From NCBI GenBank assembly GCA_045576235.1, contig JAZNGA010000033.1, positions 76,487-140,486 of the forward strand: a stretch of DNA of 64,000 nucleotides, given 5' to 3'. Shown one piece after another: positions 25,678-34,728 of the stretch (position 1 is its first letter; every line of letters begins with the position of its first letter). Under the pieces are notes generated by a model that searched no databases, was not told where the DNA came from, and saw nothing but the letters and a program-made list of their open reading frames with translations. The position numbers were made by a program, and so were the translations under genes. The stretch is from SIG437 sp045576235 (lineage in GTDB: Bacteria > Bacillota > Clostridia > UBA1381 > UBA9506).

Positions 25678-27972
25678 ATGTTATGTGTAAGATGTAAAAA
25701 AAATCCTGCCGTAGTATTTATCAATAAATTAAATCCGGCTGACAATTCTCAGTCAACGGATGGCTATTGTCTAAAATGTGCTAAAGAAATGGGCATTGCT
25801 CCTGTTAACGATATCTTGAAAAATATGGGAATTTCTGAGGAAGAATTTGATGAAATAAATTCAGGTATGAATGAGCTTATGAGCAACCTTTCGGATTTTG
25901 GTTCTGAAGATGTGGAAGTGATCGGAGAAGATGCATCGCCTATTGCAATGCTTGGAAATATTAACAATTTTTTTGGGAATTTTATGAATAAAAATTCTTC
26001 AGGAACTGATGGCTTCGGCTCGACTAAAACAGCTACAAAGCCTAAAACAAAAGAGAAAAAAAGAATTTTAGACAGTTTTGGAACGAATCTCACAAAAAAA
26101 GCAAATGATAAGCTAATAGACAGAATTGTTGGTCGTGATGCAGAAATCAACAGAGTAGTGCAAATATTGAACAGGCGCTCAAAAAACAATCCTGTTTTGC
26201 TTGGTGAACCTGGTGTTGGTAAAACTGCAATCGCAGAGGGACTGGCTGTTAGAATAGCAGAAAAGAGTGTTCCTCCAAAACTTTTCGGTAAAGAAGTATA
26301 TTTACTTGATTTTACAGCCATCGTGGCGGGGACACAATTTAGGGGACAGTTTGAAGCACGACTAAAAAAAATTATTGACGAAGCCAAAGAATTGGGGAAC
26401 ATTATCCTTGTGATAGACGAACTTCATAACATAGTTGGTGCAGGTGATGCTGAAGGCTCCATGAGCGCAGGAAACATTTTAAAACCGGCTTTGGCACGCG
26501 GTGATATTCAGATTTTAGGCGCGACAACACTTGATGAATACAGAAAACACATTGAAAAAGATTCTGCATTAGAAAGGCGTTTTCAGCCTGTTATGGTTAA
26601 TGAGCCATCTATTAGTGAAACAATTGAAATTATAAAAGGCATTCGCGATTATTACGAAAAATATCACAGAGTAATAATTTCTGACGACATAATAAAACAG
26701 GCTGTTTTGATGTCCGAAAGATATATTACTGACCGTTTTTTGCCTGATAAGGCAATTGATGTTATTGATGAAGCAGGTTCAAAAGTTAACCTCTTAAATA
26801 AGGATTTAGTTGAACTTACAATGCTTAATGAAGAATTAAGACAAATTCAAATCCAGAAAGATGAAGCAATTTCCTCAGATTCAACCGAAAACTATCAGTT
26901 AGCCGCAGAGCTAAAAGCAAGAGAATGTGCTATTATTGAAAGAATTAATCAAATCGATTCATTAGGAATTGATAAAAAAATCACTATTGAAGATGTGGCA
27001 GCAGTCATTGAAGACTGGACTAACATACCGGTTAAAAATATAACCGAGGAAGCAAGCTTAAAATTAATGCAGCTTGAGAATAGAATTTCCAAAAGAGTTA
27101 TAGGACAGGATAAAGCAATCAGCATGATTTCTCAAGCAATCAGAAGAAACAGAGCAAGGCTTTCAAAGAAAAGAAAACCTGTTTCTTTCATCTTTGTTGG
27201 TCCAACAGGTGTTGGTAAAACAGAACTTGCTAAGACATTAGCAGAAGTGATGTTTGATAACGAAGAGGCAATGATTCGTGTTGATATGTCAGAATATATG
27301 GAAAAACACGCTGTTTCAAAGCTAATTGGTGCACCTCCCGGATATGTTGGTTATGACGAGGCTGGACAATTAACTGAAAAAGTAAGACGAAAACCATATT
27401 CTATAATACTTTTAGATGAGATTGAAAAAGCACATCAGGATGTTTTTAACATTTTATTACAAATTTTAGATGATGGTAGAGTAGCGGATAGTCACGGCAG
27501 AATGGTTAACTTTGAAAACACTATTATCATTATGACTTCAAACGCAGGCTCAGATTTAAAAACTGCAAATTACGGTTTTAATAAAACTGACGAGGAAAAT
27601 ATTAAAAATAATGTTGACAATGCATTGAAAAACATTTTCAGGCCAGAGTTTTTAAACAGAATTGATGATGTGGTTATTTTCGAAAAGTTGTCTAAAGAAA
27701 ATCAATTAATAATAATTGATTTAATGATTAACGAGCTTGCGGCAGAACTTTTTTCTCAAGATATAATTTTTGTTGTTGATGATAATGTTAAGCAATTTAT
27801 TTTAAAAATAGGATATGATGAAAAATATGGCGCAAGACCATTAAGAAGAACCATAGAAAAATCTATTCAAAACAAAATTGCAGAATTATTAATCAAAGGC
27901 GACATAAAAAAACACAGCAAAATTACTGCCGTGCTTGAAAATGACGATATCAGCATCAAAATAGAGAATTAG
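25678..27972 (+). CDS. ClpE-like AAA+ Clp protease ATP-binding subunit
   Basis: This is a 764-residue Hsp100 ATPase. It opens with a zinc finger (Cys3, Cys6, Cys31, Cys34) in place of the double Clp-N repeat, as in ClpE. A low-complexity linker of about 70 residues follows. D1 has GEPGVGKTAIAEGLAVR near residue 176 and VIDELHNIVGAG; the middle domain is short and coiled; D2 has FVGPTGVGKTELAKTLAEV near 508 and ILLDEIEKAHQDVFN. Such proteins unfold substrates for ClpP. The zinc finger in ClpE is linked to dimerisation and ATPase control. It ends at a terminator before the recombinase gene. Confidence 0.85.
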   Translation: MLCVRCKKNPAVVFINKLNPADNSQSTDGYCLKCAKEMGIAPVNDILKNMGISEEEFDEINSGMNELMSNLSDFGSEDVEVIGEDASPIAMLGNINNFFGNFMNKNSSGTDGFGSTKTATKPKTKEKKRILDSFGTNLTKKANDKLIDRIVGRDAEINRVVQILNRRSKNNPVLLGEPGVGKTAIAEGLAVRIAEKSVPPKLFGKEVYLLDFTAIVAGTQFRGQFEARLKKIIDEAKELGNIILVIDELHNIVGAGDAEGSMSAGNILKPALARGDIQILGATTLDEYRKHIEKDSALERRFQPVMVNEPSISETIEIIKGIRDYYEKYHRVIISDDIIKQAVLMSERYITDRFLPDKAIDVIDEAGSKVNLLNKDLVELTMLNEELRQIQIQKDEAISSDSTENYQLAAELKARECAIIERINQIDSLGIDKKITIEDVAAVIEDWTNIPVKNITEEASLKLMQLENRISKRVIGQDKAISMISQAIRRNRARLSKKRKPVSFIFVGPTGVGKTELAKTLAEVMFDNEEAMIRVDMSEYMEKHAVSKLIGAPPGYVGYDEAGQLTEKVRRKPYSIILLDEIEKAHQDVFNILLQILDDGRVADSHGRMVNFENTIIIMTSNAGSDLKTANYGFNKTDEENIKNNVDNALKNIFRPEFLNRIDDVVIFEKLSKENQLIIIDLMINELAAELFSQDIIFVVDDNVKQFILKIGYDEKYGARPLRRTIEKSIQNKIAELLIKGDIKKHSKITAVLENDDISIKIEN

Positions 27973-27978
27973 TCATAA

Positions 27979-28009
27979 ACGGGGCTTATTCTATATAATT
28001 AAGCCCCGT
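27979..28009 (+). terminator. terminator after the ClpE-like gene
   Basis: ACGGGGCTTA and TAAGCCCCGT form a perfect 10-bp, GC-rich stem with an 11-base loop just after the stop codon. The downstream U tract is weak. Confidence 0.65.
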
Positions 28010-28031
28010 ATTGCTAAAAAAAGTAACAAGA

Positions 28032-28065
28032 CCAATTATACAAAATAAGAATTTTGTATAATTGG
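28032..28065. repeat. perfect 15-bp inverted repeat before the tyrosine recombinase gene
   Basis: CCAATTATACAAAAT (28032-28046) and ATTTTGTATAATTGG (28051-28065) are exact reverse complements separated by AAGA. The right arm overlaps the ribosome binding site GGGAGGA by two G residues. It may be an operator, a recombinase-binding site or an RNA hairpin that limits translation. Confidence 0.6.
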
Positions 28066-28079
28066 GAGGAGTGTTTTTT

Positions 28080-29060
28080 ATGAAAGAATTCCCATATAAT
28101 GATGTTCCTTACTTTATTAAGGATTTTATAACTTATATGGAAGCAATAAAGGGTAAATCAAAAAATACAGTTAATGAATATTATTTTGATTTGCGCACTT
28201 TTTTAAGATTTATGATGGTTTCCCGCGGTTTAGCCAGCTATGATGATTTTGAAAAAATCGATATAACAAAAATTGATGCAGATTTTTTAAATACTGTAAC
28301 TCTACATGATTTATATGAATACCTAGCATATACATCTCGCGAGCGTTTAAACAATGCAAACTCGCGAGCGCGAAAAGTTGCTTCACTAAGAACATTTTTC
28401 AAATATTTAAATGTTAAAGCAAAATTAATTGATGATAATCCTGCTAAAGATTTAGATTCACCCAAAATACCAAAATCATTACCCAAATATCTCTCCTTAG
28501 ATGAAAGTAAGACTTTGCTTAAATGTATAGATGGTAATGATAAATTGCGTGATTATGCAATAATTACCATTTTTCTAAACTGTGGTTTGCGTTTATCTGA
28601 ATTGGCTGGCATTAATGTTAATGCTATTAAAGGTGATAAACTGGTAGTAATTGGTAAAGGTGATAAAGAAAGAACAATTTATTTAAATAAAGCTTGTTTA
28701 GATGCAATTAATAATTATATTGAGAACGAACGCCCCAAAGATGGTATTAAGCCTCTACATAAAAATGCGCTTTTTATAAGTAGAAACAAGCAAAGAATTA
28801 GCGTTAAAACAATTCAACATTTAGTCAAAAAACATCTTCAGGTTGCAGGACTTGATACAACGAAATATTCAGTTCATAAATTACGCCATACTGCTGCAAC
28901 ATTAATGTATAGATATGGTGATGTTGATGTCAGAGTTTTGCAGGAAATTTTAGGACACACTAATTTATCCACAACACAAATTTATACTCATTTAGACGAT
29001 GAACAACTTCGCAGAGCTGCAGGAAATAATCCATTAGCTGATTTTAACGATGAAGACTAA
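28080..29060 (+). CDS. tyrosine recombinase, XerC/XerD-like
   Basis: This is a 326-residue tyrosine recombinase. The N-terminal SAM-like core-binding domain covers residues 1-115 (FITYMEAIKGKSKNTVNEYY). The catalytic domain shows the first Arg in NCGLRLSELAGI, the Lys in VIGKGDKERTI, HxxR in SVHKLRHTAATLM, the second His in LGHTNLSTTQIYTHL, and the Tyr in the same segment. Length and lack of extra domains fit chromosome-dimer resolution or a related cellular role; no phage or transposon genes surround it. GGGAGGAG precedes the ATG. A perfect palindrome lies just upstream. Confidence 0.88.
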   Translation: MKEFPYNDVPYFIKDFITYMEAIKGKSKNTVNEYYFDLRTFLRFMMVSRGLASYDDFEKIDITKIDADFLNTVTLHDLYEYLAYTSRERLNNANSRARKVASLRTFFKYLNVKAKLIDDNPAKDLDSPKIPKSLPKYLSLDESKTLLKCIDGNDKLRDYAIITIFLNCGLRLSELAGINVNAIKGDKLVVIGKGDKERTIYLNKACLDAINNYIENERPKDGIKPLHKNALFISRNKQRISVKTIQHLVKKHLQVAGLDTTKYSVHKLRHTAATLMYRYGDVDVRVLQEILGHTNLSTTQIYTHLDDEQLRRAAGNNPLADFNDED

Positions 29061-29088
29061 AAAAAGAAGGGGCTCTCCCCTTCTTTTT
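29061..29088. terminator. bidirectional terminator between the recombinase and fmt
   Basis: AAAAAGAAGGGG and CCCCTTCTTTTT form a perfect 12-bp stem around CTCT. The hairpin abuts the stop codons of both convergent genes. Confidence 0.85.
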
Positions 29089-30017
29089 TAACCTAAAATC
29101 TTTCCAACTGAAATCGAATTGCCTTTAATATATTCACTGACAGGCATTTTCTTTTTGCCTTCCATCTGTATTTCCGTTATATTTATTGCTCCATTTCCGC
29201 ATTTTATAACAATTCCTTCAGGTGAAACATTTATAATTTCACCATATTCACCGTTAAAATCTTTTTCAAGAGGTTTGCATGAAATAATTTTCATAAGTTT
29301 TCCATCATAATTGGTTTGAGCATATGGATATGAATTCATTCCTCTGACAAGATTATATATTTCATCAGGACTGCAATTAAAATTAATTTTTGCTGTCTCT
29401 TTTGTAATCATCGGTGCGTAACAAGACTCAGAATCATCTTGCTTTTCCCGTATTATAGCATCATTTTCAAATAGTCTTATTGTTTCGATTAAAGTTTCCG
29501 CCCCTAAAACAGCTAATTTATCATGGAGAGATTCGCCCGTGTCCGACTTCTCTATTGTTATTTCCTTTTTCAAAATCATATCACCTGTATCGAGCCCTTT
29601 ATTCATAAACAATGTTGTAATTCCGGTTTTATTTTCCCCATTAATAATGCTCCACTGAATTGGTGCTGCCCCTCTATATTTAGGTAAAAGTGATGCATGT
29701 ACATTTATGCAACCTAATTTCGGAAGATTTAGCACTCTTTCAGATAAAATTTGTCCATATGCAACAACAACAAATAAATCGGCATCAAAACTTTTCAAAT
29801 ATGAATATGCATCATCATTTTTTAAAGATTCAGGCTGATAAACTTCGTAATTTAAGCTTAAAGCACATTCTTTGACCGGAGTTGCTGCAAGTTTATGTCC
29901 ACGACCTTTAGGTTTATCGGGCTGCGATACGACTAATAATATTTCATGCCCTTCATCAGCCAAAGCTTTTAATGAAGTGACAGCAAAATCCGGTGTCCCC
30001 ATAAACACTATTTTCAT
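29088..30017 (-). CDS. fmt: methionyl-tRNA formyltransferase
   Basis: This is a 309-residue enzyme that formylates initiator Met-tRNA using 10-formyltetrahydrofolate. KIVFMGTPDFAVTSLKAL starts the Rossmann domain, NVHASLLPKYRGAAPIQWSI contains the catalytic Asn and His, and the C-terminal OB-type domain follows from about residue 205. It lies 23 bases downstream of def, the gene for the enzyme that later removes the formyl group. Confidence 0.95.
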   Translation of the reverse strand: MKIVFMGTPDFAVTSLKALADEGHEILLVVSQPDKPKGRGHKLAATPVKECALSLNYEVYQPESLKNDDAYSYLKSFDADLFVVVAYGQILSERVLNLPKLGCINVHASLLPKYRGAAPIQWSIINGENKTGITTLFMNKGLDTGDMILKKEITIEKSDTGESLHDKLAVLGAETLIETIRLFENDAIIREKQDDSESCYAPMITKETAKINFNCSPDEIYNLVRGMNSYPYAQTNYDGKLMKIISCKPLEKDFNGEYGEIINVSPEGIVIKCGNGAINITEIQMEGKKKMPVSEYIKGNSISVGKILG

Positions 30018-30040
30018 TTTAACTCACCTCGTTTACAATA

Positions 30041-30496
30041 TTATTCACACATTTCGATTGCCTTATCAATATATAAAACACCACTTAAGTGATCTATTTC
30101 ATGGCAACACGCAACAGCAAGCAATCCTTCAGCTTCAAGCTCGAAAGTTTCACCTTTTCTGTTTTGCGCTCGAACAATAACTTTTTCGGGTCGTTTAACT
30201 TTTCCGCTTTGTCCCGGAACAGAAAGACAGCCTTCTTCATTGCACTGCTCCCCTTTCTGATATACGATGACAGGATTTATAAACTCAATCAGCCCTTCTC
30301 CAATATTAATTACAACTACCCTCTTCAACACGCCAACCTGCGGTGCTGCGAGACCAACTCCATTTGCTTTTTCCATCGTCTCATTCATATCATCTAAAAG
30401 CGTTAATATTCTTTCATCGATGACGCTGACTTCTCGTGACTTTTTTCTAAGAATATCTGCATCCTCGTCTATTTTTAAAATGTTTCTAAGTGCCAT
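30041..30496 (-). CDS. def: peptide deformylase
   Basis: This is a 151-residue metal enzyme that removes the formyl group from new proteins. The three motifs are present: GVGLAAPQVG, EEGCLSVPG (metal Cys) and CCHEIDHLSG (HExxH). The residue before the HExxH is Cys rather than the usual Gln. It is a type 1 enzyme by length and lies between priA and fmt on the same strand, the common Firmicutes order. Confidence 0.95.
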   Translation of the reverse strand: MALRNILKIDEDADILRKKSREVSVIDERILTLLDDMNETMEKANGVGLAAPQVGVLKRVVVINIGEGLIEFINPVIVYQKGEQCNEEGCLSVPGQSGKVKRPEKVIVRAQNRKGETFELEAEGLLAVACCHEIDHLSGVLYIDKAIEMCE

Positions 30497-30508
30497 GTTT
30501 TTTCTCCT

Positions 30509-32758
30509 TTATATAATATTATTCGGATTATACTCAACATGCATACTAATCCATTTACTTTCCTTCGTTTTATTATGAACCTTAATAATATTGTTAATTA
30601 TTGTTTTAAAATCTTCATCTATTTTGCATTTAATTAAAATTTGCCAACGATATTTATCATTAATACGCGATAAACTACACGGTGTTGGGCCCAAAATCTC
30701 ATTAGCATCAAGAATATTAGTTAAATAGAATGCTCGCTCAACATATTTTTTTATTTTGTTTGAATATGAAGAAACTGCATCGTTTGATGAACAAGTGAAG
30801 AGAATTGAAACAATATCGCAAAATGGAGGATATCTCAATATTTGTCTCAAATTTATTTCGTTTTCATAAAATGCTAAATAATTTTGATTTTTTGCATGTA
30901 AAATTATGTCATTTTCAGGAGTGTAGGTTTGCACAATTGCCCGTCCTGGCTTCTCTCCTCTCCCTGCTCTACCACAAACCTGAGTGATTAGATCAAAAGT
31001 GCGCTCCCCAGAACGAAAATCATTTAAATTAAGTCCAATATCTGCCGCTAAAACGCCAACTAATGTGACAGACGGGAAATCCAAGCCCTTTGCTACCATC
31101 TGTGTGCCGATTAAAATATCAGTTTTTTCCTCTTTAAACATTTTAAGTATATCACTATGGGATGTTTTTCTTGTTGTGGTATCAACATCCATTCTTAAAA
31201 TTGATGCATCAGGAAAAAGTTTTTTAATCTCATCTTCAACTTTTTGTGTTCCAACACCAAAATGCCTGATGTATGAACTTGAACATTCCGGACAGGTCTT
31301 CGGATTTTTTATCGTATAACCGCAATAGTGGCAGGTTAAACTTTCATTTGATTTGTGATATGTAAGCGATATGTTACAATGTTTACATTTTGCCGTATAT
31401 CCACAGCTTCTACAGGAAACAAACGATGAAAACCCTCGTCTGTTTAAAAACAAAATAGTTTGTTCATTGTTTTTAATATTAACTTCAATCTCTTGTTTCA
31501 ATTTATCACTTATAATAGAACGATTACCGTTTACTAATTCTTGTCTCATATCAACAAGTTCAACCTTTGGAAGATTTTTCTTGTTTGTTCTCTTACTTAG
31601 TGAAATAAGCTTATAATCGTCAGCTTGTGCCTTATAAAAGCTCGATACATCAGGTGTTGCTGACGACAAGACTAAAGGTATGTCGTGATATTTTGCACGA
31701 AATTCTGCAACCTCTCTCGCGTGATATGCAGGAAGATTTTCTGATTTATATGTGTTTTCGTGTTCCTCGTCAATAATTATAATTCCAAGATTTTTAATTG
31801 GTGCAAAAATCGCCGAACGAACGCCAACAACAACAGAAACTTCACCATTTCTAATTCTTCGATACTCATCAGATCGCTCACCTGCTGATAATTTAGAATG
31901 AAGCAAAGCAACTTTTTTCCCAAAACGGCTGACAAATCGTTCAATAATCTGTGGTGTCAGAGATATTTCAGGAACGAGAACAATTGCAGTTTTATTATTT
32001 TTGATTTTGTTTTCTATGCATTGAAGAAAAACTTCTGTTTTACCACTTCCCGTTACGCCATAGAGTAAAAAAGTTTTGAAATTTTCTTCATTTAAAATCG
32101 TTTCTATAGCATATTTTTGTTCATCATTTGGTCTAAAAGGTTTAGACGGCTCTATTGCATCATAATCAATTGGGTTTCTGATCACTTCAATTTCGTTTTC
32201 AACTAATATTCCCTTATTTACTAAAGATTTTATAACAGCTCTGGTACATCCTGTAATCATACATATATCAGAATAGGATATAAATTCATTCTGAATCATA
32301 AGTTCAAGGACTTTTGTTTGCATTGGAGCTTTATCACGCAAAAGTTCTAAATGTGTATATGCATCATCGTAGGATATATTTAGCTCAACACCTTTAATGG
32401 TTTTTTCATTTGTTTTATCAAAGTGAACGCCTATCCCCGGAGGCAAAATTGTCTTAATCGCCGAAATTAGTGTAGAAAAATATTTATCTTTCATAAATTT
32501 AGCAACATCTAACAATTCTTCATCAAATAATGGAGCTTCATCACTAATCCCAACAATTTCCTTTAAATTTTGGACAGTGCTTTCTTGTGGGAAAGCAACA
32601 ACAAACCCTTCAATGACATAATCTCCTTTTCCAAATGGAATATATACCATACTTCCTATATTAAGTTTTTGATAAAGTTCATCAGGTGCCGTATAATCAA
32701 ATAATTTATCTACACTTCTTGCAAGCCTGTTAACAACGACACTAACTATATTGGACAT
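30509..32758 (-). CDS. priA: primosomal protein N' (replication restart helicase)
   Basis: This is a 749-residue PriA. An N-terminal 3'-DNA-binding domain comes before the helicase core with GVTGSGKTEVF (Walker A, near residue 230) and IIDEEHENTYK (Walker B). A zinc-binding insert with paired Cys (CRSCGYTAKCKHC, CHYCGYTIKNPKTCPEC) sits between the two helicase lobes. PriA reloads the replisome at stalled forks. It is 30 bases from coaBC and 12 from def. Confidence 0.95.
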   Translation of the reverse strand: MSNIVSVVVNRLARSVDKLFDYTAPDELYQKLNIGSMVYIPFGKGDYVIEGFVVAFPQESTVQNLKEIVGISDEAPLFDEELLDVAKFMKDKYFSTLISAIKTILPPGIGVHFDKTNEKTIKGVELNISYDDAYTHLELLRDKAPMQTKVLELMIQNEFISYSDICMITGCTRAVIKSLVNKGILVENEIEVIRNPIDYDAIEPSKPFRPNDEQKYAIETILNEENFKTFLLYGVTGSGKTEVFLQCIENKIKNNKTAIVLVPEISLTPQIIERFVSRFGKKVALLHSKLSAGERSDEYRRIRNGEVSVVVGVRSAIFAPIKNLGIIIIDEEHENTYKSENLPAYHAREVAEFRAKYHDIPLVLSSATPDVSSFYKAQADDYKLISLSKRTNKKNLPKVELVDMRQELVNGNRSIISDKLKQEIEVNIKNNEQTILFLNRRGFSSFVSCRSCGYTAKCKHCNISLTYHKSNESLTCHYCGYTIKNPKTCPECSSSYIRHFGVGTQKVEDEIKKLFPDASILRMDVDTTTRKTSHSDILKMFKEEKTDILIGTQMVAKGLDFPSVTLVGVLAADIGLNLNDFRSGERTFDLITQVCGRAGRGEKPGRAIVQTYTPENDIILHAKNQNYLAFYENEINLRQILRYPPFCDIVSILFTCSSNDAVSSYSNKIKKYVERAFYLTNILDANEILGPTPCSLSRINDKYRWQILIKCKIDEDFKTIINNIIKVHNKTKESKWISMHVEYNPNNII

Positions 32759-32788
32759 ATCAACTCAGAGCCTTTCTGCATATAAAAT

Positions 32789-33988
32789 TTATTTCCCGGA
32801 TCGCACAGTTAAGAGTTTATCGATAATTTTATTTGCAACAAGAAACTTGTCCATATTTGGAAGTTTGTCCGTATGTCCTTCTTTATCTATGATTGTTACT
32901 GTGTTATTATCAGTTGCAAACCCCGCGTTTTCATCTAAAAGGTTGTTAGCAACAATCATATCTAATTTTTTTGATTTTAACTTTATAGCTGCATTCTCTA
33001 ACAAATCCTTTGTTTCCATACAAAATCCGATAACAACTTGATTTGAGCGTTTGGATGTAGAAAGTTCAGCTAAAATATCAATGTTTTTTTCAAGATTTAT
33101 TGTTAGTGAATCCTTCTTCTTTATCTTATTTTCTTCATATGTTGATGGTTTAAAGTCAGCAACTGCTGCAGCTTTAATTAAAATGTCAGACTCTTTAAAA
33201 AGTTCACTACATACTTCGTACATTTCACTTGCACTTTTAGTTTCAACACAATTAATGCCAATAGGCTCAGGAATAGATATTGCGCCATGAACTAAAGTGA
33301 CATCAGCGCCCCTATAGCGTGCTGCTTTTGCAACAGAAATTCCCATCTTTCCCGATGAATGATTTGTTATATATCTTACTGGGTCGATGCTTTCCATCGT
33401 TGCGCCTGCGGTAACAAGTATTCTGACGCCTGCCAAATCCTTTTTAAATCCTATTTCATTAATGACAGCATCTAAAATGTTTTCGGGGTTCTCAAGTTTT
33501 CCTTTACCAATATCGCCACATGCTAAAGTGCCGCATGATGGTTCGATAAATTTAATCCCGCGTTTTTTTAATGTTTCAATATTTGTTTGTATGGCGATGT
33601 TCTCATACATAGCAGTGTTCATCGCAGGGGCAATCAAGATTGGAGCCTTTGTTGCCATAAGCACAGTGGAAAGCATATCGTCAGCAATACCTGAAGCAAT
33701 TTTGCCAATTATATTTGCTGTCGCAGGTGCAACCAAAGCAACATCAGCCCATTTTGCCAAAGAGATATGTTCAACATCCCATGTAACAGGAGTTTCAAAC
33801 ATATCATATGCAACCGGATTACTTGTCAAAGATGAAAAGGAAAGTGGCGTGACAAATTTAGTCGCAGATTCAGTCATAATAACTTTAATCTCTGCACCCT
33901 GTTTTTTTAAAAGACTAACAATTTCCAATGCTTTATATGCAGCGATTGAGCCAGTTACTCCTAATAAAATATGCTTACCCTTCAACAT
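32789..33988 (-). CDS. coaBC: bifunctional phosphopantothenoylcysteine decarboxylase / phosphopantothenate-cysteine ligase
   Basis: This is a 399-residue fusion enzyme with two steps of coenzyme A synthesis. The N-terminal flavin domain (CoaC) has LLGVTGSIAAYKALE, the catalytic His region near WDVEHISLAKWAD and APAMNTAMYEN. The C-terminal CoaB part has ILVTAGATMESIDPVRYITNHSSGKMG and the Lys-rich hinge KIKKKDSLTINL. It sits between recX and priA in a compact minus-strand operon. Confidence 0.95.
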   Translation of the reverse strand: MLKGKHILLGVTGSIAAYKALEIVSLLKKQGAEIKVIMTESATKFVTPLSFSSLTSNPVAYDMFETPVTWDVEHISLAKWADVALVAPATANIIGKIASGIADDMLSTVLMATKAPILIAPAMNTAMYENIAIQTNIETLKKRGIKFIEPSCGTLACGDIGKGKLENPENILDAVINEIGFKKDLAGVRILVTAGATMESIDPVRYITNHSSGKMGISVAKAARYRGADVTLVHGAISIPEPIGINCVETKSASEMYEVCSELFKESDILIKAAAVADFKPSTYEENKIKKKDSLTINLEKNIDILAELSTSKRSNQVVIGFCMETKDLLENAAIKLKSKKLDMIVANNLLDENAGFATDNNTVTIIDKEGHTDKLPNMDKFLVANKIIDKLLTVRSGK

Positions 33989-33993
33989 TTTAT

Positions 33994-34620
33994 CTACTCT
34001 CCTCTATCTTTTAGAATTATGTTAATTGTTTTTTCAATCAATTCAAACGAAAATCCTTTAGATGCTAAAAATCTTTTCACCTTCATAATATTTTTATATT
34101 CAAAATTGCCGTTTAACTTTTTTTCAGCAAGCGGCAAAATATTGTTTTCTTCAATCAATTCAACATCAAAATCTTTTGTTACTTCATCAATCACCTGAGC
34201 ATCAATGCCCTTTTGTATCAAATCATATTTTATTTTTTTTATTGCAGTACATTTAATATTTAAAGCATCATTTATGTAACTTTTAGCGTAGTCAAAATCA
34301 TTAATGAAGCCATAGCTCTCCAAAAAAACTAATGTTTTAGCAATTACTTCATCATCATAACCTTTGACTGTGAGTTTATCAATCATTGCTTTTTTAGTAT
34401 ATTTAAAGCGCGATAGCAGTGAAAGCGAATAATCCTTTGCTGATGAAAAAAGAACCGTTTCTCTTATTTTTTTCAAATCATCATCCGACATTTCTGTGCC
34501 AACTTTAATTTTTAATTTAAATAAATCAAAATCATCGATGCCAAAGGCAAATTTCTCATCTAAAAAAACAGAACTTCGATTTTTAGACCTTTTTTGTTTT
34601 TCAATCTTAGTTATAATCAT
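33994..34620 (-). CDS. recX: RecA regulatory protein RecX
   Basis: This is a 208-residue protein made of three-helix repeats typical of RecX. The repeats show as YSLSLLSRFKYTKKAMIDKL, FINDFDYAKSYINDAL and the C-terminal VKRFLASKGFSFELIEKTI. RecX modulates RecA filament growth. It is the first gene of the recX-coaBC-priA-def-fmt unit. recA itself is not nearby. Confidence 0.85.
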   Translation of the reverse strand: MIITKIEKQKRSKNRSSVFLDEKFAFGIDDFDLFKLKIKVGTEMSDDDLKKIRETVLFSSAKDYSLSLLSRFKYTKKAMIDKLTVKGYDDEVIAKTLVFLESYGFINDFDYAKSYINDALNIKCTAIKKIKYDLIQKGIDAQVIDEVTKDFDVELIEENNILPLAEKKLNGNFEYKNIMKVKRFLASKGFSFELIEKTINIILKDRGE

Positions 34621-34645
34621 AATAAATCACCAGCAAAAACGAAAA

Positions 34646-34694
34646 CGGGATTCTGCATAAGTATCATTTTGATAAAGGACACCTCAGAACCCCG
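34646..34694 (-). terminator. imperfect stem-loop after the oxidoreductase beta gene
   Basis: CGGGATTCTG (34646-34655) and CAGAACCCCG (34685-34694) pair with one G-U or A-C mismatch, and the loop holds a small ATCATTTTGAT hairpin. On the minus strand TTTTCGTTTTTG follows, so it can end the 2-oxoacid oxidoreductase operon before recX. Confidence 0.55.
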
Positions 34695-34728
34695 CTTTAA
34701 ATACATCTTTTAATACAATATATAGGTT

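Noticed and set aside
25764..26402. 212-codon minus-strand frame over the ClpE-like gene
   Set aside because: Low-complexity Ser/Phe/Pro translation, antisense to conserved AAA+ motifs.
28032..28065. Palindrome as a simple terminator of the ClpE-like gene
   Set aside because: A GC-rich hairpin at 27979-28009 already follows that gene, and the palindrome is followed by GGGAGGAG rather than a T tract.
28080..29060. Integrase of a phage or genomic island
   Set aside because: No tRNA, attachment-site duplication or phage or conjugation genes are beside it; its neighbours are housekeeping genes.
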